From assembly GCA_028279875.1 (NCBI GenBank), contig JANQMU010000086.1:1-54665 (forward strand): DNA of 54,665 nucleotides, written 5' to 3'. Positions 34,891 to 43,255 of the stretch are shown here, piece by piece. The stretch's first letter is position 1; every line of letters begins with the position of its first letter. The stretch comes from Rhizobiaceae bacterium (GTDB lineage: Bacteria > Pseudomonadota > Alphaproteobacteria > Rhizobiales > Rhizobiaceae). Position numbers and translations under genes: made by a program. The notes under the pieces are model-generated. The model was not told the origin of the DNA. It made no database searches and was given only the letters and a program-made list of their open reading frames with translations.

Positions 34891-35673
34891 ATGACGGTCC
34901 TGCCGACGGAATTTGAAGACAAGACGGCTGTGGTCACCGGAGCGGCGATGGGAATCGGCCGGGCCTGCGCCGAGCGCCTTGCGGCGGGCGGCGCCAATCT
35001 GGTGGTTGCGGATATTGACGAGACCGAGGGAAAGGTCGCGGTCGGCGCCATAGGCTCGGCCGGCGGAACCGCAATCTTCGTTCGGGCCGACGTGCGCCGG
35101 ATGGATCAGATGGAGGCGCTCGCCGATGCCGCCGTCGAAGCCTTCGGTGGTGTCGATATTCTCGTCAACAACGCGGCGCGGGCGCTCAACGGTGTCGTCG
35201 ACGAGATCGACGAGGCACGCTGGAACGAGGTGATCGACACCAATCTGTCGGGAACCTGGCGCGGTATCCGCGTCTGCGCCCCGCTGATGAGGGCGCGCGG
35301 CGGTGGCGCCATTGTCAACATGTCGTCCGTTCAGGGTTTGATGGGCTTTCGCGGCTGGCCAGCCTATGCGGCGGCCAAGGGCGCGATCAACGCCCTGACC
35401 AGACAGGCGGCGGTCGATCTGGCCCCGGCCGGAATCCGTGTCAACGCCGTCGCGCCGGGGACCATCCTCACGCCCATGAACGAAAGGATCTTTGCCGAAA
35501 CCGAGGATCCCGAGGCGCTGAAGAAGACCTGGAACGAGGCGCATCCCATCGGCCGCTTCGGCTACCCCCACGAGGTGGCGGAGGCGGTGGCCTATCTGGC
35601 CGGCGACCGCGCCTCATTCGTCACCGGTGAAACGCTCCGGGTGGATGGTGGCCTGGCGATCAAGGGTGAATGA
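34891..35673 (+). CDS. SDR family NAD(P)-dependent oxidoreductase
   Basis: The 260-residue enzyme has the Rossmann motif VVTGAAMGIGRA near residue 14, NNAARALNGV near 90, catalytic Ser in MSSVQG near 148, and Tyr and Lys in AYAAAKGA near 158-162. The C-terminal VTGETLRVDGGLAI segment is typical of the fabG-like classical SDR group. In this operon a sugar 1-dehydrogenase forming a lactone is the likely role, since a lactonase gene lies 1.1 kb on. GGAGA sits 5 bases before the ATG. Confidence 0.92.
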   Translation: MTVLPTEFEDKTAVVTGAAMGIGRACAERLAAGGANLVVADIDETEGKVAVGAIGSAGGTAIFVRADVRRMDQMEALADAAVEAFGGVDILVNNAARALNGVVDEIDEARWNEVIDTNLSGTWRGIRVCAPLMRARGGGAIVNMSSVQGLMGFRGWPAYAAAKGAINALTRQAAVDLAPAGIRVNAVAPGTILTPMNERIFAETEDPEALKKTWNEAHPIGRFGYPHEVAEAVAYLAGDRASFVTGETLRVDGGLAIKGE

Positions 35674-35715
35674 TGAGCGGCGCACATGTCTTTTTGCGGC
35701 GGGATGGATTTTGAA

Positions 35716-36771
35716 ATGGCCCGTATAGAACTCAGGAATCTGGCCAAGAGTTTTGGCACCTTCACGGCCCTCGAGAACCTCAATCTCGAAATCGGGGACG
35801 GTGAGTTCCTTGTGCTCCTGGGGCCGTCGGGCTGCGGCAAGACGACGACGATGCGCATGGTCGCGGGGCTGGAAGAACCGACCGAGGGCGACATCTACAT
35901 CGACGGCGAGCGGGTCAACGACAAGCGGCCGCGCGACCGCGATCTGGCGATGGTTTTCCAGAACTATGCGCTCTACCCCCATATGACCGTCGGCGAGAAC
36001 ATCGGGTATCCGCTGCGCGTGCAGCGCATGGCCCGGGCCGAACGCGAGCAGCGTGTTGCCGAAGCCGCGGCCAAGGTCGAACTGGGAGACCTGCTTCTTC
36101 GCCGCCCGGCGGAACTGTCCGGTGGGCAACGCCAGCGCGTGGCGCTGGCGCGGGCCATTGTCAGGACCCCTAAACTGTTCTTGATGGACGAACCGCTGTC
36201 CAACCTCGATGCCAAGCTGCGCACGGTGATGCGCGCCCAGCTCAAACATCTGCAGCGGGACCTTGCCACCACCACGATCTACGTCACACACGACCAGGTC
36301 GAGGCGATGACGCTTGCCGACCGTATCGTGATCCTCAACGAATCGCGCATTCAGCAGATCGGCACGCCCGGCGAGATCTATGCCGAACCGGCAAACAGCT
36401 TCGTGGCCGGCTTCATCGGTTCGCCGCCGATGAACCTGATCGGCGGAGAATGCCGGGCCGACATGTTTGTCCATGACGGCGGACGGATACCGGCCGGTTG
36501 CAGCGTTGAGGGTCCTGTCGTTCTCGGCCAGAGGCCGGAGGACCTGACGGTCGTCGACACCGGGTCGGGCGACCTTTCGGGGGAAGTGTTTTCATCGGAG
36601 CTCCTGGGTGACAGCACGCTTCTCAACATCCAGTCGGGTTCTGATCTTATCGCGGTAAAGGCCGGACCGGAGGCCGCACTGCCCATGGGCGCACAGGTCG
36701 ACTTGAAGTTCGCGCCCGGCAAGCTGCATTTTTTCAGCGCCGAAACCGGCGCGCGTCTGGACCCGGCCTGA
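35716..36771 (+). CDS. Sugar ABC transporter ATP-binding protein, UgpC/MalK type (cassette 2)
   Basis: The 351-residue ATPase has Walker A GPSGCGKTTTMRM near residue 36, signature LSGGQRQRVALARAIV near 133 and Walker B LFLMDEPLSNLDAKLR near 154. A C-terminal TOBE-type regulatory region follows (LGQRPEDLTVV near 270). ATG 35716 (MARIELRNL) fits the family N-terminus, while upstream ATGs at 35686 and 35704 are in frame. It completes the CUT1 importer with the proteins from 31762, 33061 and 33945, and is distinct from the cassette 1 ATPase. Confidence 0.93.
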   Translation: MARIELRNLAKSFGTFTALENLNLEIGDGEFLVLLGPSGCGKTTTMRMVAGLEEPTEGDIYIDGERVNDKRPRDRDLAMVFQNYALYPHMTVGENIGYPLRVQRMARAEREQRVAEAAAKVELGDLLLRRPAELSGGQRQRVALARAIVRTPKLFLMDEPLSNLDAKLRTVMRAQLKHLQRDLATTTIYVTHDQVEAMTLADRIVILNESRIQQIGTPGEIYAEPANSFVAGFIGSPPMNLIGGECRADMFVHDGGRIPAGCSVEGPVVLGQRPEDLTVVDTGSGDLSGEVFSSELLGDSTLLNIQSGSDLIAVKAGPEAALPMGAQVDLKFAPGKLHFFSAETGARLDPA

Positions 36772-36774
36772 CCG

Positions 36775-37665
36775 ATGCAAACCCATCCTTTCCATTGGGC
36801 TGAACCGCCAATCCTGAAAGCGGACCGCGCTTCCGTCTTCTTTGACGGCGTGTTTTCGCAGCCCCGGCTGCGTCATCCCGAGGGCGTGGCGGTGGGGCCG
36901 GACGGCTGGATCTGGTGCGGCAGCGAAGACGGGGAGATTCTGCGTATCGCACCGGATGCCGGCACCATTGAATGCGTTGCCGCCACCGGCGGCTTTGTTC
37001 TGGGGCTGGCGTTTGACGGCGCGCGGGCGCTTTTGGCATGCGACCTGAAACATGCCGCCGTCTTTCGTCTGGACCTTGGCTCGCTGGAGTTGCGGCGTTT
37101 TACGCCTCCCGGCATCAAAATCCCCAATTACCCGCTCATTGATTGCCGCCGCAATCGGCTTCTCGTCTCCGACAGCCATGCATCCGGAACACCGGGTCCC
37201 GGTGTCTGGGCCTATGACCTTGAAACCGGCGAGGGCGAGCTCTGGTATGGCGAGCCCATGCAATTTGCCAATGGTCTGGCTATGCGCGCCGGCGAAGAGG
37301 CGCTTTATGTTTGCGAGACCTTCGCCTCGGCGATCACCCGCATTCCCATTCTGGCCGACGGCCGTCCGGGTGAAGCCGAAACCTTCGCGAGCGACCTTCC
37401 CGGTCTTCCCGACGGCATCGCCTTCGATGCGCGGGGAAACCTGATTGTCGGTTGCTATGAGCCGTCGCGGCTGCTGCGCATCGCACCGGACGGAAGCAAG
37501 ACGAACGTTCTGATCGAGGATGTCACGGCACACACATTCTGCCATCCGACGAACATCGCCTTTGATGGCAGCCACCTTTACACCGCCAATCTCGGCCGCT
37601 GGCATATCAGCCGCGTCGAAATGGATGTCGGCGCGCCGCCCCTGTGGCAGGAGGCGCGCCCATGA
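36775..37665 (+). CDS. SMP-30/gluconolactonase family protein
   Basis: The 296-residue soluble protein is a six-bladed propeller of the SMP-30/LRE group. The metal ligands are visible: Glu in RHPEGVAVGPDGW near residue 38, Asn in KIPNYPLID near 118, Asn in QFANGLAMR near 166 and Asp in LPDGIAFDARG near 213. Family members hydrolyse aldonolactones with Ca2+ or Zn2+. It starts 3 bases after the ATPase stop and follows the SDR by about 1.1 kb, so it probably opens the lactone made by that enzyme. The PNYP sequence replaces the more usual PND, which could alter specificity. Confidence 0.85.
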   Translation: MQTHPFHWAEPPILKADRASVFFDGVFSQPRLRHPEGVAVGPDGWIWCGSEDGEILRIAPDAGTIECVAATGGFVLGLAFDGARALLACDLKHAAVFRLDLGSLELRRFTPPGIKIPNYPLIDCRRNRLLVSDSHASGTPGPGVWAYDLETGEGELWYGEPMQFANGLAMRAGEEALYVCETFASAITRIPILADGRPGEAETFASDLPGLPDGIAFDARGNLIVGCYEPSRLLRIAPDGSKTNVLIEDVTAHTFCHPTNIAFDGSHLYTANLGRWHISRVEMDVGAPPLWQEARP

Positions 37666-37690
37666 AACCGCGTCACAAGGAGACAGCGCG

Positions 37691-38902
37691 ATGACCGCCG
37701 AAAAGGCCCTGGACGGTGTGACCGTCCTCGATTTCTCTCACCTTCTGCAAGGGCCCTTTTGCACCCAGCTTCTTGCCGATATGGGTGCCGACGTGATCAA
37801 GATCGAGCGTCCGGGCACCGGCGATCTGTTCCGGTCCATGACGTTCAACAACAAATGGCTGGGCGGTTCCGAAAGCCCCAATTTTCTGGCCTGGAACCGC
37901 AACAAACGCTCGCTCGCCCTCAATCTCAAGGCGCCGGAGGCGTGTGAGATCGTCATGAAGGCCGCCGAGACGGCCGACATCGTGGTGCAGAACTTCAGGC
38001 CCGGCGTCATGGCGAAGCTCGGCTATGGCTATGAGGATTTCAAGGCCGTCAATCCGCGGATCATCTATTGCTCCGGCTCCGGCTATGGGGATAGCGGACC
38101 CTATCTATCACGGCCCGGCCAGGACATGCTGCTGCAGGGCCTGACCGGGCTGATGGCCGCAACCGGGTCCGCCGACGGGCCGCCGGTGCCGGTCGGGGCT
38201 GGGTTTTCCGATCAGGTTGGTGCCATGAACATGGTCTATGGCATATTGTCGGCCTTGTTCTTCCGTGAACGGACCGGCAAAGGCCAGGAGGTCAAGGTCG
38301 ACCTGATGTCGGGAATGCTGGCGCATCAGGCACAGGAAATGGTCATGGCCATGAACACCGGCAGCGATTTCCAGCGGCCGAAATCCGGAATCGGCCATCC
38401 CGGCATGGATGCACCCTTTGGCGTCTATCCGACGAAGGATGGCTGGGTCACAATCGCCATGAGTCCCTTCCGGACACTCGTCGGCGTTTTGGGCGACGAC
38501 ACGCTGATGGAGTATGATGATCCGGCGCGCCTGTTCGACGAGCGGGACGAAATCTGGGAACGCCTTGCCGCCCTGACGGCGACCTGGTCCACCGCGGATC
38601 TGCTGGAGGCGATGCTTGCGGTGGATATCTGGTGCGGCGAGGTCAAGACCCATCTGCAGGTGGCTGAGGACCCGCAGGTCGAACATATGGGCTGCATCGG
38701 CAGCTACCGGCACCCGGTCGCCGGCGATGTCCGGGTCGTCGCCCCCGCGGTGAGAATGTCCGAAACGCCGGCGGCGATCGAACGACCCGCGCCGCTTGTC
38801 GGCGAACACAGCCGCGAAATCCTCCGGGAACTGGGCCTGTCCGACGACCGGATCGATCAGTGCATCAGGCTGGGCGCGGTTGGCGCCCACACACCGCAAT
38901 AA
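37691..38902 (+). CDS. CaiB/BaiF family (class III) CoA-transferase
   Basis: The 403-residue enzyme has LDGVTVLDFSHLLQGPF at the N-terminus, DVIKIERPGTGD near residue 37, and the catalytic-Asp region RPGQDMLLQGLTGLM near 140. NFRPGVMAKLGYGY near 105 and GKGQEVKVDLMSGML near 197 are typical. Family III transferases swap CoA between carboxylic acids via an aspartyl-CoA intermediate. AAGGAG lies 7 bases before ATG 37691. Its place at the end of a sugar-uptake and oxidation operon is odd and suggests activation of an acid product. Its substrate cannot be told. Confidence 0.9.
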   Translation: MTAEKALDGVTVLDFSHLLQGPFCTQLLADMGADVIKIERPGTGDLFRSMTFNNKWLGGSESPNFLAWNRNKRSLALNLKAPEACEIVMKAAETADIVVQNFRPGVMAKLGYGYEDFKAVNPRIIYCSGSGYGDSGPYLSRPGQDMLLQGLTGLMAATGSADGPPVPVGAGFSDQVGAMNMVYGILSALFFRERTGKGQEVKVDLMSGMLAHQAQEMVMAMNTGSDFQRPKSGIGHPGMDAPFGVYPTKDGWVTIAMSPFRTLVGVLGDDTLMEYDDPARLFDERDEIWERLAALTATWSTADLLEAMLAVDIWCGEVKTHLQVAEDPQVEHMGCIGSYRHPVAGDVRVVAPAVRMSETPAAIERPAPLVGEHSREILRELGLSDDRIDQCIRLGAVGAHTPQ

Positions 38903-38909
38903 AGCGCTC

Positions 38910-38938
38910 ACAGGCCCGGATCGCGCGAACCGGCCTGT
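38910..38938. terminator. Hairpin between convergent genes
   Basis: ACAGGCC (38910-38916) pairs with GGCCTGT (38932-38938) in the 46-base gap between the CoA-transferase and phosphomutase stop codons. It may terminate both operons, but lacks a clear T-run on either side. Confidence 0.5.
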
Positions 38939-38948
38939 CCCCGTTGGA

Positions 38949-40322
38949 TCAGGTCACCCGGATAAGGTCGCTGATCTCGGCGACCTTGGCGTCCACCAGA
39001 TCCGCATCGCCGCGCGCCTCGACATTGAGCCGCAGCAGCGGTTCGGTGTTGGAGGCCCGGACATTGAAGCGCCAGTCATCGAAGGCCATGCTCAGACCGT
39101 CGATTGTCTCGACTGTCGGGTAGGCCGGGCCGTAATGGTCGGCGAGCCGTTGCTGGACCAGTTTTGCATCGTCGACGGTGAAATTGATCTCCCCCGAGCA
39201 GGGAAAAGCGCGGATGCGCTCCTCGACCAGTTCGCTGAACGGTTTTCCCGAGGCCGAGAGCTCGGCCGCCACGGCAAGCCAGGGCAGCATGCCGGTGTCG
39301 CAATAGCTGAAATCGCGAAAATAGTGATGAGCGCTCATCTCGCCGCCATAGATGGCGTCTTCCTCGCGCAGCATCTGCTTGAAGAAGGCATGGCCGGTGC
39401 GGCAGAGTTTCGCCGTTCCGCCGGCCGCTTCCACCATATCGATCGTGTTCCAGGTCAGGCGCGGATCATAGAGGATCGTGCTTCCCGGATGGCTGCGCAG
39501 CATCGTCTGGGCAATCAGGCCGACCAGGTAATAGCCTTCCACGAACCGGCCGTGCTCGTCATAGAAGAAGCAGCGGTCGAAATCGCCATCCCAGGCGAGA
39601 CCGAGATCCGCGCCATGGGCCTTGACCGCTTCGCTGGCGCGCGCCCGTTTTTCCGGCAGCAGGGGGTTGGGAATGCCGTTGGGCAGCGCCGGGTCGGGCG
39701 TATGGTCGACCTTGATGAACTGGAAGGGCAGATGCTCTTCCAGGAGGTCGATAACCGGACCGGCACAGCCGTTTCCGGCATGGCAGACAATCTTGAAGGG
39801 TTGGAGATCCAGGCCCGCCACCTGCTGCAGCAGCCGTTCGACATAGCGGTCCTTGGCAACCTCCGGCGCCAGCGTGCCGCGTTTGGAATAGTCGGGCACC
39901 GTGGCGAATTTCCGGTCGGAGTAGATCAGCGACTCGAGCGACTGCAGGGCGTTGTCGCGGGTCGCCGCCCGCGATCCCTTCAGCACCATCTTTATGCCGT
40001 TGTAACTGTTGGGATTGTGGCTCGCCGTTACCATCAGCCCGGCATCGGCGCCGCTGTGATCAGTCTGGAAATAGACCTCCTCCGTGCCGCATTGGCCAAG
40101 CGGCAGCACGTCGACGCCGCTGTCCAGCAGCCCCTGTGCGATGGCCTGGGCAAAGGCCGGGCTGTCCTGGCGCATATCATGGCCGACAACGACGGTCTTC
40201 GGTTTCATGTCAAAGGCCACGGCCTGCCCGAAACGATAGGCGAAGGGAGAATTCATCTGCCCCGGGATTTCGCCGCGAATGTCATAGGCCTTGAAAGCTG
40301 AATTCATAGTGGGAGCATCCAT
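38949..40322 (-). CDS. Phosphomannomutase/phosphoglucomutase
   Basis: The 457-residue enzyme has the four sites of the alpha-D-phosphohexomutase family: phosphoserine loop VTASHNPNSYNGIKMV near residue 98, metal loop AWDGDFDRCFF near 235, sugar-binding GGEMSAHHYF near 330 and phosphate-binding RASNTEPLLRLNVEA near 428. It interconverts hexose 1- and 6-phosphates for polysaccharide and LPS precursors. ATG 40322 (MDAPTMNS) is used; the later ATG 40307 is also possible. It is not clearly linked to its neighbours. Confidence 0.92.
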   Translation of the reverse strand: MDAPTMNSAFKAYDIRGEIPGQMNSPFAYRFGQAVAFDMKPKTVVVGHDMRQDSPAFAQAIAQGLLDSGVDVLPLGQCGTEEVYFQTDHSGADAGLMVTASHNPNSYNGIKMVLKGSRAATRDNALQSLESLIYSDRKFATVPDYSKRGTLAPEVAKDRYVERLLQQVAGLDLQPFKIVCHAGNGCAGPVIDLLEEHLPFQFIKVDHTPDPALPNGIPNPLLPEKRARASEAVKAHGADLGLAWDGDFDRCFFYDEHGRFVEGYYLVGLIAQTMLRSHPGSTILYDPRLTWNTIDMVEAAGGTAKLCRTGHAFFKQMLREEDAIYGGEMSAHHYFRDFSYCDTGMLPWLAVAAELSASGKPFSELVEERIRAFPCSGEINFTVDDAKLVQQRLADHYGPAYPTVETIDGLSMAFDDWRFNVRASNTEPLLRLNVEARGDADLVDAKVAEISDLIRVT

Positions 40323-40448
40323 TGTCCTGCTGCGGCCGCCTGGCGGCGGCGGCTCCGGAAAGGCGATATCATTCAATATTGGCATTAACAATTCGTGGAA
40401 GCGTCTATGCCCGGCGCTGCCCGAATCCGGGTCTCTGGGCGACCGGTC

Positions 40449-41369
40449 TCAGCAGTCATCGGGTTCCTGAGGACTATCGACCGGGGCCAACGAGACCTCC
40501 AGTTCCCGGCGCAGCCAGCGTTCGAAATCCCGCACGCTGCGGGATTTGGAGACATGCTGCCCGGTGACGAACCAATGGGCCAAGTCGGTCCGGTAGCGGT
40601 CCGGGAAAGGGGCGACCAGACGGCCGAATCGCAGCGCGTCGCAAGCCACCGTCTCCCAGGCGAGAAACACCCCCTGTCCGGCGATCGCCGCATCGAGGCA
40701 CAGTGAACCGTCGGAGAATTCCGGCCCGTCGCCGAGGATCGTCTCGTCAAGGCCGTTATGTTTCAGCCAGATGTTCCAGCTGAAGGTCTGGCCCTGGTCG
40801 CGTATGATTGGAAACCGCGCCAGATCCTTTGGCGACGAGATTTGCTGCGCGAGCATCGGGCTGCATACGGGAAAAACCCGCTGGTCGATCAGTTTCGAGG
40901 CGCTGACGCCCGGCCAGTCGCCGGTTCCCACGCGAATGCACACATCGACATCGGATGTGTCGGGATCGACCATCGTCTGGGTCGCATCGACCCGCACATG
41001 AATATCCGGATGTCGCGCGTTGAAGCTCTTGAGCCGCCAGACCAGCCATTTGCTGGCAAAGACCGGGGCGACGGAGACCGTCAGCACATGCTCCTGCCGC
41101 CGCTCGGCCAGGGCAACGCCTGCTGAAAGCTCCGACATGCCGGCCGTCAGGTGCCGCATGACGGCTTCGCCCTGCGGCGTCAGGCGCAGCCCCTTCGGCC
41201 GACGCTCGAACAGCCTGCGGCCGAGCTGTTGTTCGGTCTTCTGCACCTGCTGGCTGACGGCGCCGATCGTGACACCAATTTCATCGGCGGCGGCGCGCAG
41301 GCTGCCCAATCGGCCCACGGCCTCGATCGCCCGCAATCCGCCAAGATTGATCCGACTGAGGTTTTGCAT
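40449..41369 (-). CDS. LysR family transcriptional regulator, GcvA-like
   Basis: The 306-residue protein has an N-terminal winged helix with LGSLRAAADEIGVTIGAVSQ near residue 20 and LGRRLFERRPKGLRLTPQGE near 48. A LysR substrate-binding domain follows, with LTVSVAPVFASKWLVWRL near 92 and VCIRVGTGDWPGV near 140. The pattern resembles GcvA regulators. A dyad covers its start codon, suggesting autorepression, and it is divergent from a DUF1127-like small gene, a pairing common in rhizobia. The effector is unknown. Confidence 0.9.
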   Translation of the reverse strand: MQNLSRINLGGLRAIEAVGRLGSLRAAADEIGVTIGAVSQQVQKTEQQLGRRLFERRPKGLRLTPQGEAVMRHLTAGMSELSAGVALAERRQEHVLTVSVAPVFASKWLVWRLKSFNARHPDIHVRVDATQTMVDPDTSDVDVCIRVGTGDWPGVSASKLIDQRVFPVCSPMLAQQISSPKDLARFPIIRDQGQTFSWNIWLKHNGLDETILGDGPEFSDGSLCLDAAIAGQGVFLAWETVACDALRFGRLVAPFPDRYRTDLAHWFVTGQHVSKSRSVRDFERWLRRELEVSLAPVDSPQEPDDC

Positions 41370-41411
41370 ATAGCCTCACTATACCATCATCTATCATTTT
41401 TCGATAAAAAT
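41369..41411. promoter_or_regulatory. LysR-type operator and second dyad in the divergent promoter
   Basis: TATAG-CCTCA-CTATA (41369-41383) is a perfect dyad of the T-N11-A form used by LysR proteins, and it overlaps the LysR start codon. A second perfect dyad ATTTTT-CGAT-AAAAAT (41396-41411) lies before the small gene. Both promoters share this 70-base gap. Confidence 0.6.
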
Positions 41412-41439
41412 ATGGAGTTCGGCGTCCTATTATTCAGCC

Positions 41440-41628
41440 ATGCTAGAGACTTTGAAAAAACTCATGAAACGTCTTCGGAGTGATGATTCGCTGCCCGGTG
41501 GACAGGATTGCGAGGCTTGCGAGCAATGGTACAGCGATCCGCTGGCCCATCCGCAGTTGCGCGCCATGTCACAGCGGGAGCTTGCCGACATTCCCTTCAA
41601 TCCACGCGGTATCCGGCGGGTTCCGTAA
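41440..41628 (+). CDS. DUF1127-like small protein
   Basis: The 62-residue product ends with LRAMSQRELADIPFNPRGIR, resembling the RELADIG(L/I)xRxxI end of DUF1127 proteins, which in rhizobia influence phosphate and stress phenotypes. The middle carries a CEAC motif (residues 24-27) not typical of DUF1127, so assignment is tentative. It is divergent from the LysR gene, which may control it. An in-frame ATG at 41464 is an alternative start. Confidence 0.55.
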   Translation: MLETLKKLMKRLRSDDSLPGGQDCEACEQWYSDPLAHPQLRAMSQRELADIPFNPRGIRRVP

Positions 41629-41673
41629 AAGCCCGTGCTTGTTTTTCGGGGGCAGGGAGGTCACACTTCGCCC

Positions 41674-42186
41674 ATGGAAATCGGGGGCACGACCATAACT
41701 CACCGGACTCCGGGCCGTGAAAGGCGGCTGGCAATCGGCGCGCTTACCGCCGCCTGCCTGTCGTTCGCCGCGGGCACTCCGGCCCGGGCCGAGGATCAAT
41801 CGACGCTTCCTCCGGTTGCCGTCTACCGGGCGATGCTCGACGCCAACCGGCAGGGCGGCTGGGTCCAGTTCCGCAATTATGACGGCCATCAATGGATCTA
41901 TTTCACCGCATTGCAGACCATGCATTGCCGGCTGAAGGAAATACGCTATTCGATCAATTCCTATGCGCTGGATGCACGGTTCCCGCTGGTCGCCTGCAAT
42001 CTGCAAAACCCCTTTGCGCTGCCACCGGATGCCGGAATTGACGACATTGCCATTCGCCTCGCGCCGGGCACCGCCGAAACCGTCGCCGTGCAGATTGTCT
42101 GGGACGACGGAAGCCTGAGCGACATGGCGGTGTATGCGCCATGCGCGGCCGTCGGCGAACAAACCTGCGCCGCTCCGGTGCCATAG
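41674..42186 (+). CDS. Predicted exported protein of unknown function
   Basis: The 170-residue product has a signal peptide (RRLAIGALTAACLSFAAGTP, cleavage near ARA-ED). The mature part, about 130 residues, includes GGWVQFRNYDGHQWIYFTAL near residue 75 and MHCRLKEIRYSINSYAL soon after, with four Cys residues (MHCRL, VACNL, APCAA, TCAAP) that could form disulfides. I do not recognise the family. ATG 41674 is used and GTG 41635 is possible. It stands between the small DUF1127-like gene and a membrane-protein gene on the same strand. Confidence 0.6.
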   Translation: MEIGGTTITHRTPGRERRLAIGALTAACLSFAAGTPARAEDQSTLPPVAVYRAMLDANRQGGWVQFRNYDGHQWIYFTALQTMHCRLKEIRYSINSYALDARFPLVACNLQNPFALPPDAGIDDIAIRLAPGTAETVAVQIVWDDGSLSDMAVYAPCAAVGEQTCAAPVP

Positions 42187-42288
42187 CCTGCGAATTCGCC
42201 TGGCCCAAAAAAATTTGCACTGCCGCATCCAAATCCGATCCGTTCGCATCTTTTGTTGCAGAAACAGATCAAATCGACGGAGATTGAA

Positions 42289-42675
42289 ATGGATTTGAAC
42301 TCTTTGGGTGCCGGCTTGGCGGCCTTGGGCTTTTGGGGCTTCATTGCCGCCATCATCGTAGGCGGCCTGTGGTATGATATCCGCCGGCGGCAGATCCGCC
42401 ATGAAACGCTGCGGCGGTTGATCGAAAGTGGCCAGACCGCCGATGCGGACCTGGTGAACCGGCTGGTTGGCGGCAATGATCATCTGGATCGCGACCTCAA
42501 GGTCGCCGGATTGATATCGCTGGTAACGGCGCCGGGCATCGTCCTGTTGGGCTGGCTTCTCAGCTACCTGGCCGAGGCGGCTTTCCTGCCCCTTTTGGGT
42601 GCCGCGGCGCTGCTGGCCTGCGTCGGGATCGGGCTTCTGGTCGCGTCCCGCGCCGTTGAGCGCATGACGGATTGA
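42289..42675 (+). CDS. Small membrane protein, DUF6249-like
   Basis: The 128-residue product has an N-terminal membrane segment (AALGFWGFIAAIIVGGLWY) and a basic RRRQIRHETLRRLIESG stretch, then two membrane segments near the C-terminus. This pattern, with the conserved WYDIRRRQxRHETLRRLIE segment, matches what I know as DUF6249. Such genes occur beside ECF sigma factors, as here (16 bases before it). It may be part of the sigma factor control system. GGAG precedes ATG 42289. Confidence 0.65.
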   Translation: MDLNSLGAGLAALGFWGFIAAIIVGGLWYDIRRRQIRHETLRRLIESGQTADADLVNRLVGGNDHLDRDLKVAGLISLVTAPGIVLLGWLLSYLAEAAFLPLLGAAALLACVGIGLLVASRAVERMTD

Positions 42676-42691
42676 AACCGGACACAAGGCC

Positions 42692-43255
42692 GTGCCCCAG
42701 ACCCACGCGCAATATGGCACAAGCCCGGAGGCCGTCATCGCCGCCCTGGCGCGCGATGGCGACCGCGATGCCTTTGCCGAACTGGTCCGCCGCCGTCAGT
42801 CCTGGATCCGCAACCTGATGCGGCGCCTCTGCGGCGATGCCCATCTGGCCGACGATCTGGCGCAGCAGGTGTTCCTGCAGGCCTGGCGCAATATCGGGCA
42901 GTTGCGCCAGCCCGGCCGGTTCGGCGCCTGGCTGAAACGCCTCGCCGTGACCGTGTGGCTGCAGCATGTGCGCCGGCACGACGCCCTGGTCCAGGCCGCG
43001 GAGATCGATGAAACGGCGATGGCGCCGCCGGCCGCGCCCGGCCTCGCCATGGACCTGGACCGCGCTCTTGCAACACTGCCGGAGGCTGTCCGCCTGTGCA
43101 TCGCCCTGTCCTATCATGAGGGAATGACGCAGGACGAAATCGCCGATCTCGTGGGCCTGCCGCTCGGAACGGTCAAATCCCATATCCGCCGCGGAGCCGA
43201 GCGCCTGCGGCAGCTCTTGTCGGCCTATGGCACGTCGCCGGAGGAAACACCATGA
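42692..43255 (+). CDS. ECF RNA polymerase sigma factor
   Basis: The 187-residue protein has region 2 (LADDLAQQVFLQAWRNIGQL near residue 52) and region 4 (LPEAVRLCIALSYHEGMTQDEIADLVG near residue 129, given in parts: LPEAVRLCIALSYHEG, MTQDEIADLVG) ending with LGTVKSHIRRGAERLRQLL. The start is GTG 42692 with AAGG upstream. It is embedded between a DUF6249-like membrane protein and a small membrane protein that overlaps its stop (ATGA). The latter may act as its anti-sigma factor. The target promoters are unknown. Confidence 0.92.
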   Translation: MPQTHAQYGTSPEAVIAALARDGDRDAFAELVRRRQSWIRNLMRRLCGDAHLADDLAQQVFLQAWRNIGQLRQPGRFGAWLKRLAVTVWLQHVRRHDALVQAAEIDETAMAPPAAPGLAMDLDRALATLPEAVRLCIALSYHEGMTQDEIADLVGLPLGTVKSHIRRGAERLRQLLSAYGTSPEETP

